A DNA stretch of 64,000 nt from Mesorhizobium sp. M2D.F.Ca.ET.226.01.1.1. Lineage in GTDB: Bacteria > Pseudomonadota > Alphaproteobacteria > Rhizobiales > Rhizobiaceae. This document shows, piece after piece, positions 53,161 through 61,654 of the stretch (the first letter of the stretch is position 1; every line of letters starts with the position of its first letter). The stretch spans positions 166,158 through 230,157 of the forward strand of contig NZ_RZOY02000012.1 in NCBI RefSeq assembly GCF_004022705.2, in the 5' to 3' direction. The notes below the pieces were generated by a model, which did not search any database, was not told the origin of the DNA, and worked only from the letters and a program-made list of their open reading frames with translations. Both the position numbers and the translations under genes were made by a program.

Positions 53161-54726
53161 ATGACGACGACAGCCAATCATCCCGACACCGTTCTGATTG
53201 TCGATTTCGGCAGCCAGTTCACGCAGCTCATCGCCCGCCGCATCCGCGAGGCCGGCGTCTTTTCCGAGATCGTGCCGTTCCAATCGGCCGAAGCTGCCTT
53301 CAAGCGCATCAATCCGAAAGCGGTGATCCTTTCCGGCGGCCCTGCCTCGACCACCGACATCGGCAGCCCGCGCGCGCCGCAGATCGTCTTCGACGCCGGC
53401 GTGCCGGTGCTTGGCATCTGCTACGGCCAGATGGCGCTCTGCGTGCAGATGGGCGGCGTCGCCGAAAGCTCCAACCATCGCGAGTTCGGCCGCGCCTTCG
53501 TCGAGATCGAGAAGGAAAGCCCGCTGTTCGAGGGGCTGTGGGCGCCCGGCCAGCGCCACCAGGTGTGGATGAGCCATGGCGACCGCGTCATCGAATTGCC
53601 GCCGGGCTTCAAGGTGCTCGGCAAGTCGGAAAGCTCGCCCTTCGCCATCTTCGGCGATATCGAGCGCAAGATGTACGGCATCATGTTCCACCCGGAAGTG
53701 GTGCACACGCCGGATGGCGCGAGGCTCTTGAGAAACTTCGTCCACAACATCGCCGGCATCGAGGGCGACTGGACGATGCGCGCCTATCGTGAGCACGCGG
53801 TCGAAACGATCCGCAAGCAGGTCGGCAAGGGCAAGGTGATCTGCGCGCTCTCCGGCGGCGTCGACTCCTCGGTCGCCGCACTTCTCATCCACGAGGCTGT
53901 CGGCGACCAGCTGACCTGCATTCTTGTCGACCACGGCCTGATGCGCAAGGACGAGGCTGAGAGCGTGGTGGAGATGTTCCGCCAGCACTACAATCTGCCG
54001 CTGATCCTGGTCGATGCTTCGGACCGCTTCATCTCGGCGCTGGAAGGCGAGGCCGATCCCGAAAAGAAGCGCAAGACCATCGGCCGCCTGTTCATCGAGG
54101 TGTTCGAGGAGGAGGCCAAGAAGCTCGGCGGCGCCGATTTCCTGGCCCAGGGCACGCTCTATCCCGACGTCATCGAAAGCGTCTCCTTCTCCGGCGGTCC
54201 GTCGGTGACGATCAAGTCGCACCACAATGTCGGCGGCCTGCCCGAGCGCATGAACATGAAGCTGGTCGAGCCGCTGCGCGAATTGTTCAAGGACGAGGTG
54301 AGGGCGCTGGGCAAGGAGCTCGGCCTGCCCGAAAGCTTCATCGGCCGCCATCCCTTCCCGGGTCCCGGCCTTGCCATTCGCTGTCCGGGCGGCATCACGC
54401 GTGAGAAGCTGGAGATCCTCCGCGAGGCCGACGCCATCTATCTCGACGAGATACGCAAGGCCGGCCTCTACGACGCCATCTGGCAGGCCTTCGCCGTGCT
54501 GCTGCCGGTGCAGACGGTCGGCGTCATGGGCGACGGCCGCACCTATGAATTCGTCTGCGCGCTGCGCGCCGTGACGTCCGTCGACGGCATGACGGCCGAC
54601 TTCTACCACTACGACATGAACTTCCTGGGTGCGGCCGCCACCCGCATCATCAACGAGGTGAAGGGCATCAACCGCGTCGTCTACGACGTGACGTCGAAGC
54701 CGCCAGGCACCATCGAGTGGGAATAA
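53161..54726 (+). CDS. guaA: GMP synthase (glutamine-hydrolysing)
   Basis: This 521-residue enzyme converts XMP to GMP. The glutaminase domain (about 10-205) has the nucleophile in VLGICYGQMALC near residue 86. The ATP-pyrophosphatase P-loop is ALSGGVDSSVAALL near 230. The C-terminal dimerisation domain ends VVYDVTSKPPGTIEWE, the standard terminus. An integrase gene follows in the same direction. The 3' end of guaA is a known attachment site for integrative elements, so the last codons here likely form the left attachment site and regenerate an intact gene end. Confidence 0.97.
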   Translation: MTTTANHPDTVLIVDFGSQFTQLIARRIREAGVFSEIVPFQSAEAAFKRINPKAVILSGGPASTTDIGSPRAPQIVFDAGVPVLGICYGQMALCVQMGGVAESSNHREFGRAFVEIEKESPLFEGLWAPGQRHQVWMSHGDRVIELPPGFKVLGKSESSPFAIFGDIERKMYGIMFHPEVVHTPDGARLLRNFVHNIAGIEGDWTMRAYREHAVETIRKQVGKGKVICALSGGVDSSVAALLIHEAVGDQLTCILVDHGLMRKDEAESVVEMFRQHYNLPLILVDASDRFISALEGEADPEKKRKTIGRLFIEVFEEEAKKLGGADFLAQGTLYPDVIESVSFSGGPSVTIKSHHNVGGLPERMNMKLVEPLRELFKDEVRALGKELGLPESFIGRHPFPGPGLAIRCPGGITREKLEILREADAIYLDEIRKAGLYDAIWQAFAVLLPVQTVGVMGDGRTYEFVCALRAVTSVDGMTADFYHYDMNFLGAAATRIINEVKGINRVVYDVTSKPPGTIEWE

Positions 54727-54740
54727 AGCTCGGTCGTTCG
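54690..54740. other. Probable left attachment site (attL) at the guaA 3' end
   Basis: The boundary is inferred from three facts: guaA ends intact, a P4-type integrase starts 316 bases later in the same direction, and gene content changes to island type here. The core repeat cannot be defined because its partner (attR) lies outside the window. Coordinates are approximate. Confidence 0.5.
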
Positions 54741-54854
54741 CCAGCATTTGGTGGCTATCGGCGCCAGCCACTTAACATGTTGAAATGTAATCTTTTTCAT
54801 CTCTTTTCCTATCGCTGACTATCGCCCGCAAGCGGAATCATTTGGCGGTAGACC

Positions 54855-55115
54855 TGACGGTATCGCTTTCCTCATCATTCTCGCTCGAGACCGATACCGT
54901 CACCGCCTGATTTCCTAGAAGGCTAGCTAAAATTTAGGTAAGCTATTGAACTACAAGAGAAATTTTCAAACCTTGACGGTACAATCGATGACGGTAAAAT
55001 CGGGCGCTGAATATGCGGCCACGCGCTCGGATTGCCCTCGCCATGCTCACCGACATTGCACTTAAGAAGCTGAAACCTAAAAACAAAATATACAAAGTTG
55101 CTGATCGTGACGGTA
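54855..55115. promoter_or_regulatory. Array of TGACGGTA octamers at the integrase gene
   Basis: The octamer occurs at 54855-54862, inverted at 54895-54902, then at 54974-54981, 54989-54996 and 55108-55115, the last inside the coding region. The first two form an 11-base inverted pair (TGACGGTATCG/CGATACCGTCA). They are good candidates for integrase arm-type or excisionase-binding sites. Confidence 0.55.
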
Positions 55116-56296
55116 TGTACGCCACCGTGTCCACGGCCGGGCAGATCTCGTTCCGCTACGACTACCGAATGAATGGAAGGCGAGAGACAGTCACGCTGGG
55201 CCGCTATGGTGAGGGTGGCATCTCGCTAGCAGAGGCGCGTGACCGCTGCATTGCGGCCCGAAAAATGGTGGCAACCGGACAATCGCCGGCGCATGAAAAG
55301 CAGCGTAAAAAGCGGCGCCTATCTGCAATGGCCACCTTCGGCGATGCCGGCCGGGCCTGGTTTAAGGAGGCCAAGATGGCGGATAGCACGCGCTCAATGC
55401 GCAAGGCCATCTTCGATCGAGACATCTTGCCAATCTGGGACAAAAGGCTCCTCACAGAAGTAACAGCTGGCGACTTGCGGGCGCTCTGCGCAAAGGTGCG
55501 GGACCGTGGCGCGCCGGCAACAGCCATTCACGTCCGGGATATTGTTAAGCAAATCTATGGCCATGCCATTCTGCACGGCGAGAAGATTGCCAATCCAGCG
55601 GACGAGGTAGGACCGGCTTCGATCGCCACGTTCGAGGCAAAAGACCGAGCATTGTCCCCAGCAGAAATCCGCATCGTGCTGACTGAGTTGGAACATGTGC
55701 CAACATTGCCGACGATACGGCTGGGCCTAAAGCTGATCCTGCTCACGATGGTTCGGAAGGGTGAGCTGCTGGACGCGACTTGGGACGAGGTCGATTTTGA
55801 GAACGCTGTGTGGAGCATTCCCAAAGAGCGAATGAAACGGAAAAAGCCGCATAACGTCTACCTGTCCCGCCAATCCCTCGATATCCTGATTGCGCTCAAG
55901 ACTTGCGCAGCGAACTCCCGATATGTGCTGCCATCTCGCTATGACGCCGACGAACCCATGTCGCGCGCCACCTTCAATCGTGTCACAATGGCCATTGTCG
56001 ACCGCGCAAAAAGACAAGAAATGCCGCTTGCGCCCTTTACAGTGCACGACCTACGGCGGACTGGCTCGACAATCCTAAACGAGATCGGATTCAATCGCGA
56101 CTGGATCGAGAAATGCCTTGCTCACGAAGACAGCCGCACTTCGCGCGGTGTCTATAACAAGGCTGAATATGAGCCGCAGCGCCGTCATATGCTCCAGGAA
56201 TGGGCCGACATGGTTGAGGCCTGGGCAGCGGGCAAGAAGCACACCCCCGTACTCCAGCCGGCTGCCGGGGCGGCAATCATTCTCGATCCGATTTGA
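55043..56296 (+). CDS. P4-type tyrosine integrase at guaA (IntG-like)
   Basis: This 417-residue site-specific recombinase has an N-terminal DUF4102-type arm-binding domain (LTDIALKKLKPKNKIYKVADRDGMYATVS, split), a SAM-like core-binding domain (about 90-190) and a catalytic domain with Arg in LTMVRKGELLDATW, Lys in MKRKKPHNVYLS, HDLRRTGSTIL, His in CLAHED, and the Tyr nucleophile in RGVYNKAEYEPQR. Start 55043 (MLTDIAL) is preferred to 55013 by homology. Integration next to guaA matches the IntG integrase of tripartite Mesorhizobium ICEs; orthology itself needs a search. Base composition is less GC-rich than in guaA. Confidence 0.9.
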   Translation: MLTDIALKKLKPKNKIYKVADRDGMYATVSTAGQISFRYDYRMNGRRETVTLGRYGEGGISLAEARDRCIAARKMVATGQSPAHEKQRKKRRLSAMATFGDAGRAWFKEAKMADSTRSMRKAIFDRDILPIWDKRLLTEVTAGDLRALCAKVRDRGAPATAIHVRDIVKQIYGHAILHGEKIANPADEVGPASIATFEAKDRALSPAEIRIVLTELEHVPTLPTIRLGLKLILLTMVRKGELLDATWDEVDFENAVWSIPKERMKRKKPHNVYLSRQSLDILIALKTCAANSRYVLPSRYDADEPMSRATFNRVTMAIVDRAKRQEMPLAPFTVHDLRRTGSTILNEIGFNRDWIEKCLAHEDSRTSRGVYNKAEYEPQRRHMLQEWADMVEAWAAGKKHTPVLQPAAGAAIILDPI

Positions 56297-56630
56297 CAGG
56301 CCTCGTCTTGCGCGACCGGACGTCTGGACCTGGGGCGGTTTCGAGAGTCCCGGCAGACGAGGCGTTTCGCCTTGCCTGAACCCAGGCCTCGACCTCTGCT
56401 AGATCCCAAACAACACAGCGGGGAGTCAGATTGAAGCGTCGTGGGAACTCGCCGCGTTGCTCCATTTCGTAGATGGTCGTGTCCGATAAAGGGACGATTT
56501 CTCGCAATTGTGACCGGCGCACAGTTCGCACAACGTGTCGCGCCTGAATGTGCGGCAAAACCGGAAGAGATTGCTCTTCCATTATGCGTTGGCAGCTTTC
56601 AGGTTGAGTAGGGTTGCGCAATTTGACCAT
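56277..56630 (-). CDS. AlpA-like excisionase/regulator
   Basis: This 117-residue protein has a MerR/AlpA-type winged helix: RRSQLREIVPLSDTTIYEMEQRGEFPRRFNLTPRCVVWDLAEVEAWVQAR (split, about residues 40-90). AlpA proteins act as excisionases or activate integrase genes of P4-like elements, so it is the probable recombination directionality factor. Its 3' end overlaps the integrase 3' end by 20 bases on the opposite strand. Starts at 56663 or 56582 (MEEQSLPVL) are also possible. The tail is Arg/Lys-rich. Confidence 0.75.
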   Translation of the reverse strand: MVKLRNPTQPESCQRIMEEQSLPVLPHIQARHVVRTVRRSQLREIVPLSDTTIYEMEQRGEFPRRFNLTPRCVVWDLAEVEAWVQARRNASSAGTLETAPGPDVRSRKTRPVKSDRE

Positions 56631-56750
56631 GCTTATGACCGGAAAGGCTCCGTGGGAGCGCATGGTCGCGTGTCTGCCCCATTTCCGATATAGCCCCCAA
56701 TTGCGACCACATCGCCGTCCTTGACCAGCAGGCGGTCCTCGGGAGCAGCA

Positions 56751-56960
56751 CTAGGGCCGTTTAGACATCGAGGCTATGCAATGTTCGAGGCGCTCCAACC
56801 GAGCCTTCTGCGAACGAAGCTCATGCCCTGCGTTCAGCAAATTGGATTTGCCTCTGGAGGAGGCAGCAATGATCAGTTCGCATTCTAACAGAGCGATACG
56901 ATCTCGCATCTGCTGAGCTTCATCCTGCCGTATCCTTCTAATCCAACCCAGGCCGCGCAT
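56751..56960 (-). CDS. Possible 69-residue coiled-coil protein
   Basis: This small frame upstream of the AlpA-like gene has a heptad-like pattern (EAQQMRDRIALLECELIIAA then RSQKARLERLEHCIASM). It could be co-transcribed with the AlpA gene. I see no known family and only a weak ribosome-binding site. The next 577 bases (56961-57537) show no convincing gene, only short frames of atypical composition. Confidence 0.35.
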   Translation of the reverse strand: MRGLGWIRRIRQDEAQQMRDRIALLECELIIAASSRGKSNLLNAGHELRSQKARLERLEHCIASMSKRP

Positions 56961-57537
56961 ATTCTACCACCACCGTCCATGCAGCACGGGTAGCATTTGA
57001 AAACTAACGCCCGTCAATTCGAAAAACTCGTATTTTAACCGTCGCTAAATTCACCGGCTAATGACAACCTTGCTGGTGAAGTCAGGCCAAACCCGGTGAC
57101 TTGCTCGCTCGCTTGCACGGACAATTTTAATCGATGCGGTGACGACGCAATTGCCGTAAACGACAGGCCGAAGGTCGCGGACGACTGCAATGATCGTCAC
57201 GACTAGAGATTTACCCACAAGACGCTTGGAGCGCGGCGTCATGCAGTTTCTTTAGAGACGGGCGCTGAACAGGCCGAGGCAGTGCCTTTCAAGGCCGCGT
57301 GAACGCGCCCTATCTTGTCAAGCGCGTTCGGCCCGCGGCAGTGATCGGCGGCCCCTCGAACCGGCGGGAAGGCTCGCGCATGCGTCGGCAGAAAAATAGC
57401 GTCGGAGACCAAGGAGGCGAGCATATTGGCTGCGTACGGCTGCTACCATGTCGAGCCGCACGTGGCGCCCAACCTTCATTCTGCTCTCAGCCGAAATCGC
57501 TCGAAAGCGACTGTGAGGGGCAATTGGGTAACGCGCC

Positions 57538-58317
57538 ATGCTCTTCGGCTTCGATCCTGCCCAACGGCTTCGCAAGACCATTGAGCGCATCAGCCGCGAT
57601 CATGCCGACGCCGAGCTTTGCGTCGTGACTGGCGATCTCACCGACGAGGGCGATTTCGCCTCCTACGTCCTGTTGCGCGAGGCGCTGCAGGAACTGCGGG
57701 TGCCCGCCCGCCTTCTGCTCGGCAATCACGACAGGCGCGAGAATTTTATTCGCGCATTTCCTGAAGAGCCACGCGATGCGAATGGCTTCATTCAGTCGGT
57801 CCAAGACGGGACTGCCGGGCGCCTCATTTTTCTCGATACATTGGTGGAAGGCTTCGGTCATGGTGCTTTGGATCAGGGCCGGCTCGAATGGCTGCTGGCG
57901 CGCTTGGCCGAGGAACAGAAAACGCCTGCCTATCTCTTCGCCCATCATCCGCTGCAGCCGATCGGCCTGCCGCATTTCGAGCCTTGGAACATGCAGAACT
58001 GGCAAGAGCTCATGCGGGCGATCGCCGCCGCCGGCAATGTCCGGCACATTTTTCACGGCCATGTGCACGTTGATGTTGGCGGCACCTGGAGCGGCATTCC
58101 CTTCAGCGCCATCCGCGGCGTTGCGCATCAAATCATTCCGCACTTCGCGCGCAGGGACGCAGACTTTGTCGAGGATGCGCCGGCTTTTGACGTCGCGCTG
58201 ATCGACGACGATGGCGTGCTCGTGCACCGTTTCGAGGTCAGCGACAGGAATGTGGTTGAAATCTCGCCCGCAGGTCCTTTCCCGGGGGTGACCAATGAAG
58301 CAGCAGAAATCTCATGA
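57538..58317 (+). pseudogene. Metallophosphodiesterase (CpdA-like), N-terminus missing
   Basis: 259 residues of a cyclic-nucleotide phosphodiesterase-type protein remain, with VVTGDLTDEGDF, LLLGNHDRRENF, FAHHPLQPIG and HIFHGHVHVDVGG. The family's first metal motif (D-x-H, normally in the first 15 residues before the GFDPAQRL segment) is gone, and an in-frame TAA sits four codons upstream of ATG 57538. The missing ligands should abolish normal activity. The breakpoint lies near 57530, after sequence with no gene, as expected for debris at an island end. Confidence 0.75.
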
Positions 58318-58369
58318 ACTGGTCATTTTCGATTGTGACGGCGTCGTCGCATCGACGCCGAGGAACTGA
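58295..58369 (+). pseudogene. HAD-hydrolase N-terminal fragment
   Basis: ATG 58295 opens MKQQKSHELVIFDCDGVVAS, an unmistakable haloacid dehalogenase motif I (DxD), but a stop at 58367-58369 ends it after 24 residues. Intact HAD phosphatases are about 220 residues. It overlaps the end of the phosphodiesterase remnant, so both probably came from one operon that was cut on both sides. The following 58370-58560 shows no gene. Confidence 0.7.
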
Positions 58370-58573
58370 CCCGTATTGGCTCGTTGACCTTGGCTCCCGA
58401 ACTGCCTGGAGTTGGCAGAGATAGCTGCGGAAACAGCTAAACCGATTTGATTGGTTCTGACGATGAATGTCGGCGCGTCATCTTCTCGCAATCGCGAATT
58501 TACTCTTCGCACCTGCACAAAAATGTGCCAAACGCGGCACCCATAGTTGGTAACGTTGGGGAAGGAGCCCTTG

Positions 58574-59418
58574 TTGAGTGCGGTTGCTAACACCAAGGCG
58601 ATCACACCGCCGGATATTCGTTCCCGGAAGGGTGGCACTCCGCTCGTCTGCCTGACGGCCTATACCACGCGATCGCAAAGCTCGTTGATCAGCATTGTGA
58701 CATTGTTCTCGTCGGCGACAGCGTCGGCATGGTGCTGCACGGCTTCCCGTCGACGCTGGGCGTGACGCTTGAGATGATGATCATGCACGGCCAGGCCGTG
58801 CGCCGCGGCCTCGAGCAGGCGCTGATGCTCGTCGACATGCCGTTCGGCTCCTACGAGGAAGGCCCCGAGCAAGCCTTCCGCAATGCTGCACGTGTCATGA
58901 CGGAAACCGGCTGCGCGGCGGTCAAGCTCGAAGGTGGCGAGGCAATGGCCGAGACGATCCGCTTCCTGGCTGCACGCGGCGTGCCAGTCATGGGCCATGT
59001 CGGCTTGACGCCTCAGGCGGTCAATACCTTCGGCGGCTACCGCGTGCAGGGCAGAGGCGGTGATGCCGAGCGCGTCGCGGCCGACGCGCTTGCCGTGAGC
59101 GAAGCGGGGGCATTCGCGCTGGTGCTGGAGAAGGTCCCGGAGGTGCTCGCCGGCCGGATCACCGCAGAGGTAGCGATCCCGACGATCGGTATCGGCGCCT
59201 CGGCGGCCTGTGACGGGCAGATTCTCGTCGTCGACGACATGTTGGGCATCTTCGGCGACTTCCGGCCCAAATTCGTCAAGCGCTATGCCGAACTCAGTGA
59301 GATCGCCGGGGAGGCGATTGCGGTCTATGCGCAGGAAGTGCGCGACCGCCGCTTTCCAGCCGCCGAGCATCTGTTCGGCGATGCGCCAAGGACGGTCAAT
59401 GGTGGAGAAGGCGCATGA
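58574..59418 (+). pseudogene. panB: 3-Methyl-2-oxobutanoate hydroxymethyltransferase, frameshifted
   Basis: PanB makes ketopantoate for pantothenate and CoA. From TTG 58574 (GAAGGAG six bases upstream) the frame reads SAVANTKAITPPDIRSRKGG..VCLTAYTT. Near 58669 it shifts: the conserved continuation DQHCDIVLVGDSVGMVLHGF is found in another frame and runs to 59418 with LEMMIMHGQAVRRG, DMPFGSYEEGP and GHVGLTPQAVNTFGGYRVQG. One missing C in ACGCGATC (ACGCCGATC expected) explains it. Either a real one-base deletion or a sequencing error. The rest is well conserved, and its last four bases overlap panC. Confidence 0.85.
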
Positions 59419-60305
59419 GCATTCCGATCGCACGAACCGTCGCCGAGTTGCGCATGGCTGTGGCCGCATGGCGGCAGAATGGCCTCAAGGTCGCTGTCGT
59501 GCCGACCATGGGTGCCTTGCATGAAGGCCATCTGAGCCTGGTGCGTGCCGCGCTCGCCAAGGCGGACCGGGTTATCGTGACGCTCTTCGTCAACCCGAAA
59601 CAGTTTAACAGCGCGGCCGATCTCGTGGCCTACCCGCGCACTGAGCATGACGATGCCGCCAAGCTTGCGCCGCTCGGCGCTCATCTGCTCTACGCGCCAA
59701 ATGCAGCGGACATGTATCCGGAAGATTTCGCCACCACGATCTCAGTCAGTGGGGTGAGCGATGGCCTGTGCGGCGCGTTCCGTCCGGGCCATTTCGACGG
59801 CGTGGCAACCGTCGTCGCCAAGCTCTTTCTACAGACGCGTGCTGATCTCGCCTTCTTCGGCGAGAAGGATTTCCAGCAACTGCACGTCGTTCGCCGGCTC
59901 GTCCGCGATCTCGACATTCCAATCGAGATTGTAGCATGTCCAACGGTCCGTGAAGCCGACGGCCTGGCAATGTCGTCGCGCAATGTCAGGCTTTCGGCCG
60001 AACAGCGCTTAGCAGCGCCAAGGCTCGCCGAAGTCCTGTCGGCTTCGGCCGGGCGATTGTCGGCAGGATTGCCAGCCGAGCTTGTGCTTGCCGAGGCCAG
60101 GCAAGCGATCCTCGCTGCCGGTTACGACGAGGTCGAGTATCTCGAGCTACGGGCAGACCATGACCTGTCACCGCTTTCCGCCGCGGATCGACCGGCCCAC
60201 CTAATCGTCGCCGCCTGGCTTGGCGGGACGCGGCTTATCGATAACGTTGGAGTTCTGCCCGGGCAGCGCCAAGGCGAGCTGCTCGCGGCAGCCAATGCCG
60301 CATGA
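59415..60305 (+). CDS. panC: Pantothenate synthetase
   Basis: This 296-residue enzyme joins pantoate and beta-alanine using ATP. It has VVPTMGALHEGHLSLVRAAL (HIGH-like ATP motif) near residue 27, FVNPKQF near 57, FFGEKDFQQLHVVRRLVRDL near 145, and MSSRNVRLSAEQR near 185. It is intact, with normal length. The start overlaps the panB stop (ATGA), showing that the pair evolved as a coupled operon even though panB now appears frameshifted. Confidence 0.95.
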   Translation: MSIPIARTVAELRMAVAAWRQNGLKVAVVPTMGALHEGHLSLVRAALAKADRVIVTLFVNPKQFNSAADLVAYPRTEHDDAAKLAPLGAHLLYAPNAADMYPEDFATTISVSGVSDGLCGAFRPGHFDGVATVVAKLFLQTRADLAFFGEKDFQQLHVVRRLVRDLDIPIEIVACPTVREADGLAMSSRNVRLSAEQRLAAPRLAEVLSASAGRLSAGLPAELVLAEARQAILAAGYDEVEYLELRADHDLSPLSAADRPAHLIVAAWLGGTRLIDNVGVLPGQRQGELLAAANAA

Positions 60306-60381
60306 TTGAGAATGCCGCAAGGCTTGTACAAAGGTGCGTCGTCAAAATGACCCAGACAAATGGCCGGAGCAGGGAGTGGAT

Positions 60382-60978
60382 ATGGTGTTTCGATTGAAGG
60401 AGCGCCTCGGCAGGAAGTTCGAAGAAGAAGTGCAATTCTTCAAGGGCTGGCAGAAGGACAAGAAACGAGTGGGCGCGCTGATGCCAACGTCCGTTCATGC
60501 CGCGCGTCGTATGGCAAGCGTCATCGATCCGGCATCCGGATTGCCGGTTCTTGAACTTGGCGCCGGAACCGGCGTCATTACCAAGGCAATCCTGGAAAGA
60601 GGCATCAAGCCGCAACAACTGGTTTCGGTCGAGTATTCCAAGGATTTCTATGAGCGCCTGACGCGAGCCTTTCCGGGCGTGGATTTTCGATTGGGCGATG
60701 CGTTCGCGTTGGAGGAAGTGCTTGCCGAGCGGCGCGGGGAGCAATTCGACTGTGTGATAAGTGCGGTGCCGCTGTTGAGCTTTCCAATGGAACAGCGTGT
60801 CGGCCTGCTTGAGGATTTGCTGGCCCGCATTCCTGCTGGAAGACCTGTGATTCAGATCACTTACGGACCGTTGTCGCCGGTGATCAAAATGCCCGACCGC
60901 TATGTCGTGTCCCACTATGATTTCGTCGTCCGCAACATCCCGCCCGCACAGCTGTGGACTTACCGACGAGCAGTCTGA
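60382..60978 (+). CDS. Phosphatidylethanolamine N-methyltransferase, PmtA type
   Basis: This 198-residue SAM-dependent methyltransferase is similar in length and layout to Sinorhizobium PmtA. It begins MVFRLKERLGRKFEEEVQFF; VGALMPTSVHAARRMASVIDPASGLPVLELGAGTGVITKAIL (split) contains motif I, and DCVISAVPLLSFPMEQRVGLL motif IV. PmtA makes phosphatidylcholine, which rhizobia need for normal symbiosis. ATG 60382 follows GGGAGTGGAT. Its place after panC in the island region suggests acquired cargo or a second copy. Confidence 0.82.
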   Translation: MVFRLKERLGRKFEEEVQFFKGWQKDKKRVGALMPTSVHAARRMASVIDPASGLPVLELGAGTGVITKAILERGIKPQQLVSVEYSKDFYERLTRAFPGVDFRLGDAFALEEVLAERRGEQFDCVISAVPLLSFPMEQRVGLLEDLLARIPAGRPVIQITYGPLSPVIKMPDRYVVSHYDFVVRNIPPAQLWTYRRAV

Positions 60979-61654
60979 CGGAGCGGGACGCGCGAGGACG
61001 GCGGGCCGTTCGCAAAATCGTCAGGACAGGCGGTGGTCGTGACGAAATTCGCATCGAGTGCGCTTTTTATAGCCGCCGCCGTTTTGCGGAGGCCGCTATG
61101 CCCTTTCGCTGGCAGGCGCACACTCATCTGCTACACCCATCGCCCTGCGGTCGACAGACGGCGAAGCCACCACGGCCGCGAAAATCTCGAGACGGCGTCT
61201 CGGTACCGGGACCGGCCTGCCATTTTTGGGAGGCGATCCGTGCAGGTGCCTGGCCCGGATCGTGCCATCTATCTCCTGAGCGAGTCATAGCCGTCGTCCA
61301 TTCACCCGGCCGAACCTCCCGATTGCCGGACCCCTGATGAAGATTCCCCTGGAAAGTGACGTCTTCTTTAGAGCGTGACGGTCTGCGCCGTCTTGTGGTG
61401 CCTCAGCTTGTACGATGGCCGGCTGCCCTTCCCGTGCCACGAATGCGATGAAGTCCAGTCACTCTACCGTGCAATGGCATTCAGAAATACGACAGGAAGA
61501 CCATAATAGTCGGGTTTGGCTGAAAGACTTTTCCGCAGATGCCGAAAAAAGGGGACAGCTCTTCCGGTCCTTGCAAAGCTCCTGAACTCGTTTTCGTTGG
61601 ACAAGCGTGGTCGCCAGTCCAGCTCTTGCGAGTGATCGGCGCAAAAGCGATCAC
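60979..61654. other. Gene-poor stretch between pmtA-like gene and thiD
   Basis: These 676 bases contain only short frames on both strands with no recognisable domain and irregular codon use. A 9-base inverted repeat, GAGTGATCG/CGATCACTC (61630-61638, 61648-61656), lies at the thiD stop and may aid thi mRNA ending. The stretch may be decayed mobile DNA. Confidence 0.5.

Noticed and set aside
57051..57424. Two small minus-strand frames that overlap by four bases
   Set aside because: The ATGA overlap is suggestive, but there is no recognisable family, no good ribosome-binding site, and codon use is irregular. I treat them as chance.
58390..58540. Possible sigma-54 promoter before panB (TGGCA..GC patterns on both strands)
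   Set aside because: Spacing between the GG and GC elements is 13 instead of 12 bases in each candidate.
61033..61337. Short plus-strand frames after the pmtA-like gene
   Set aside because: Arg/Pro/His-rich composition, no start context and no domain; more likely decayed DNA.
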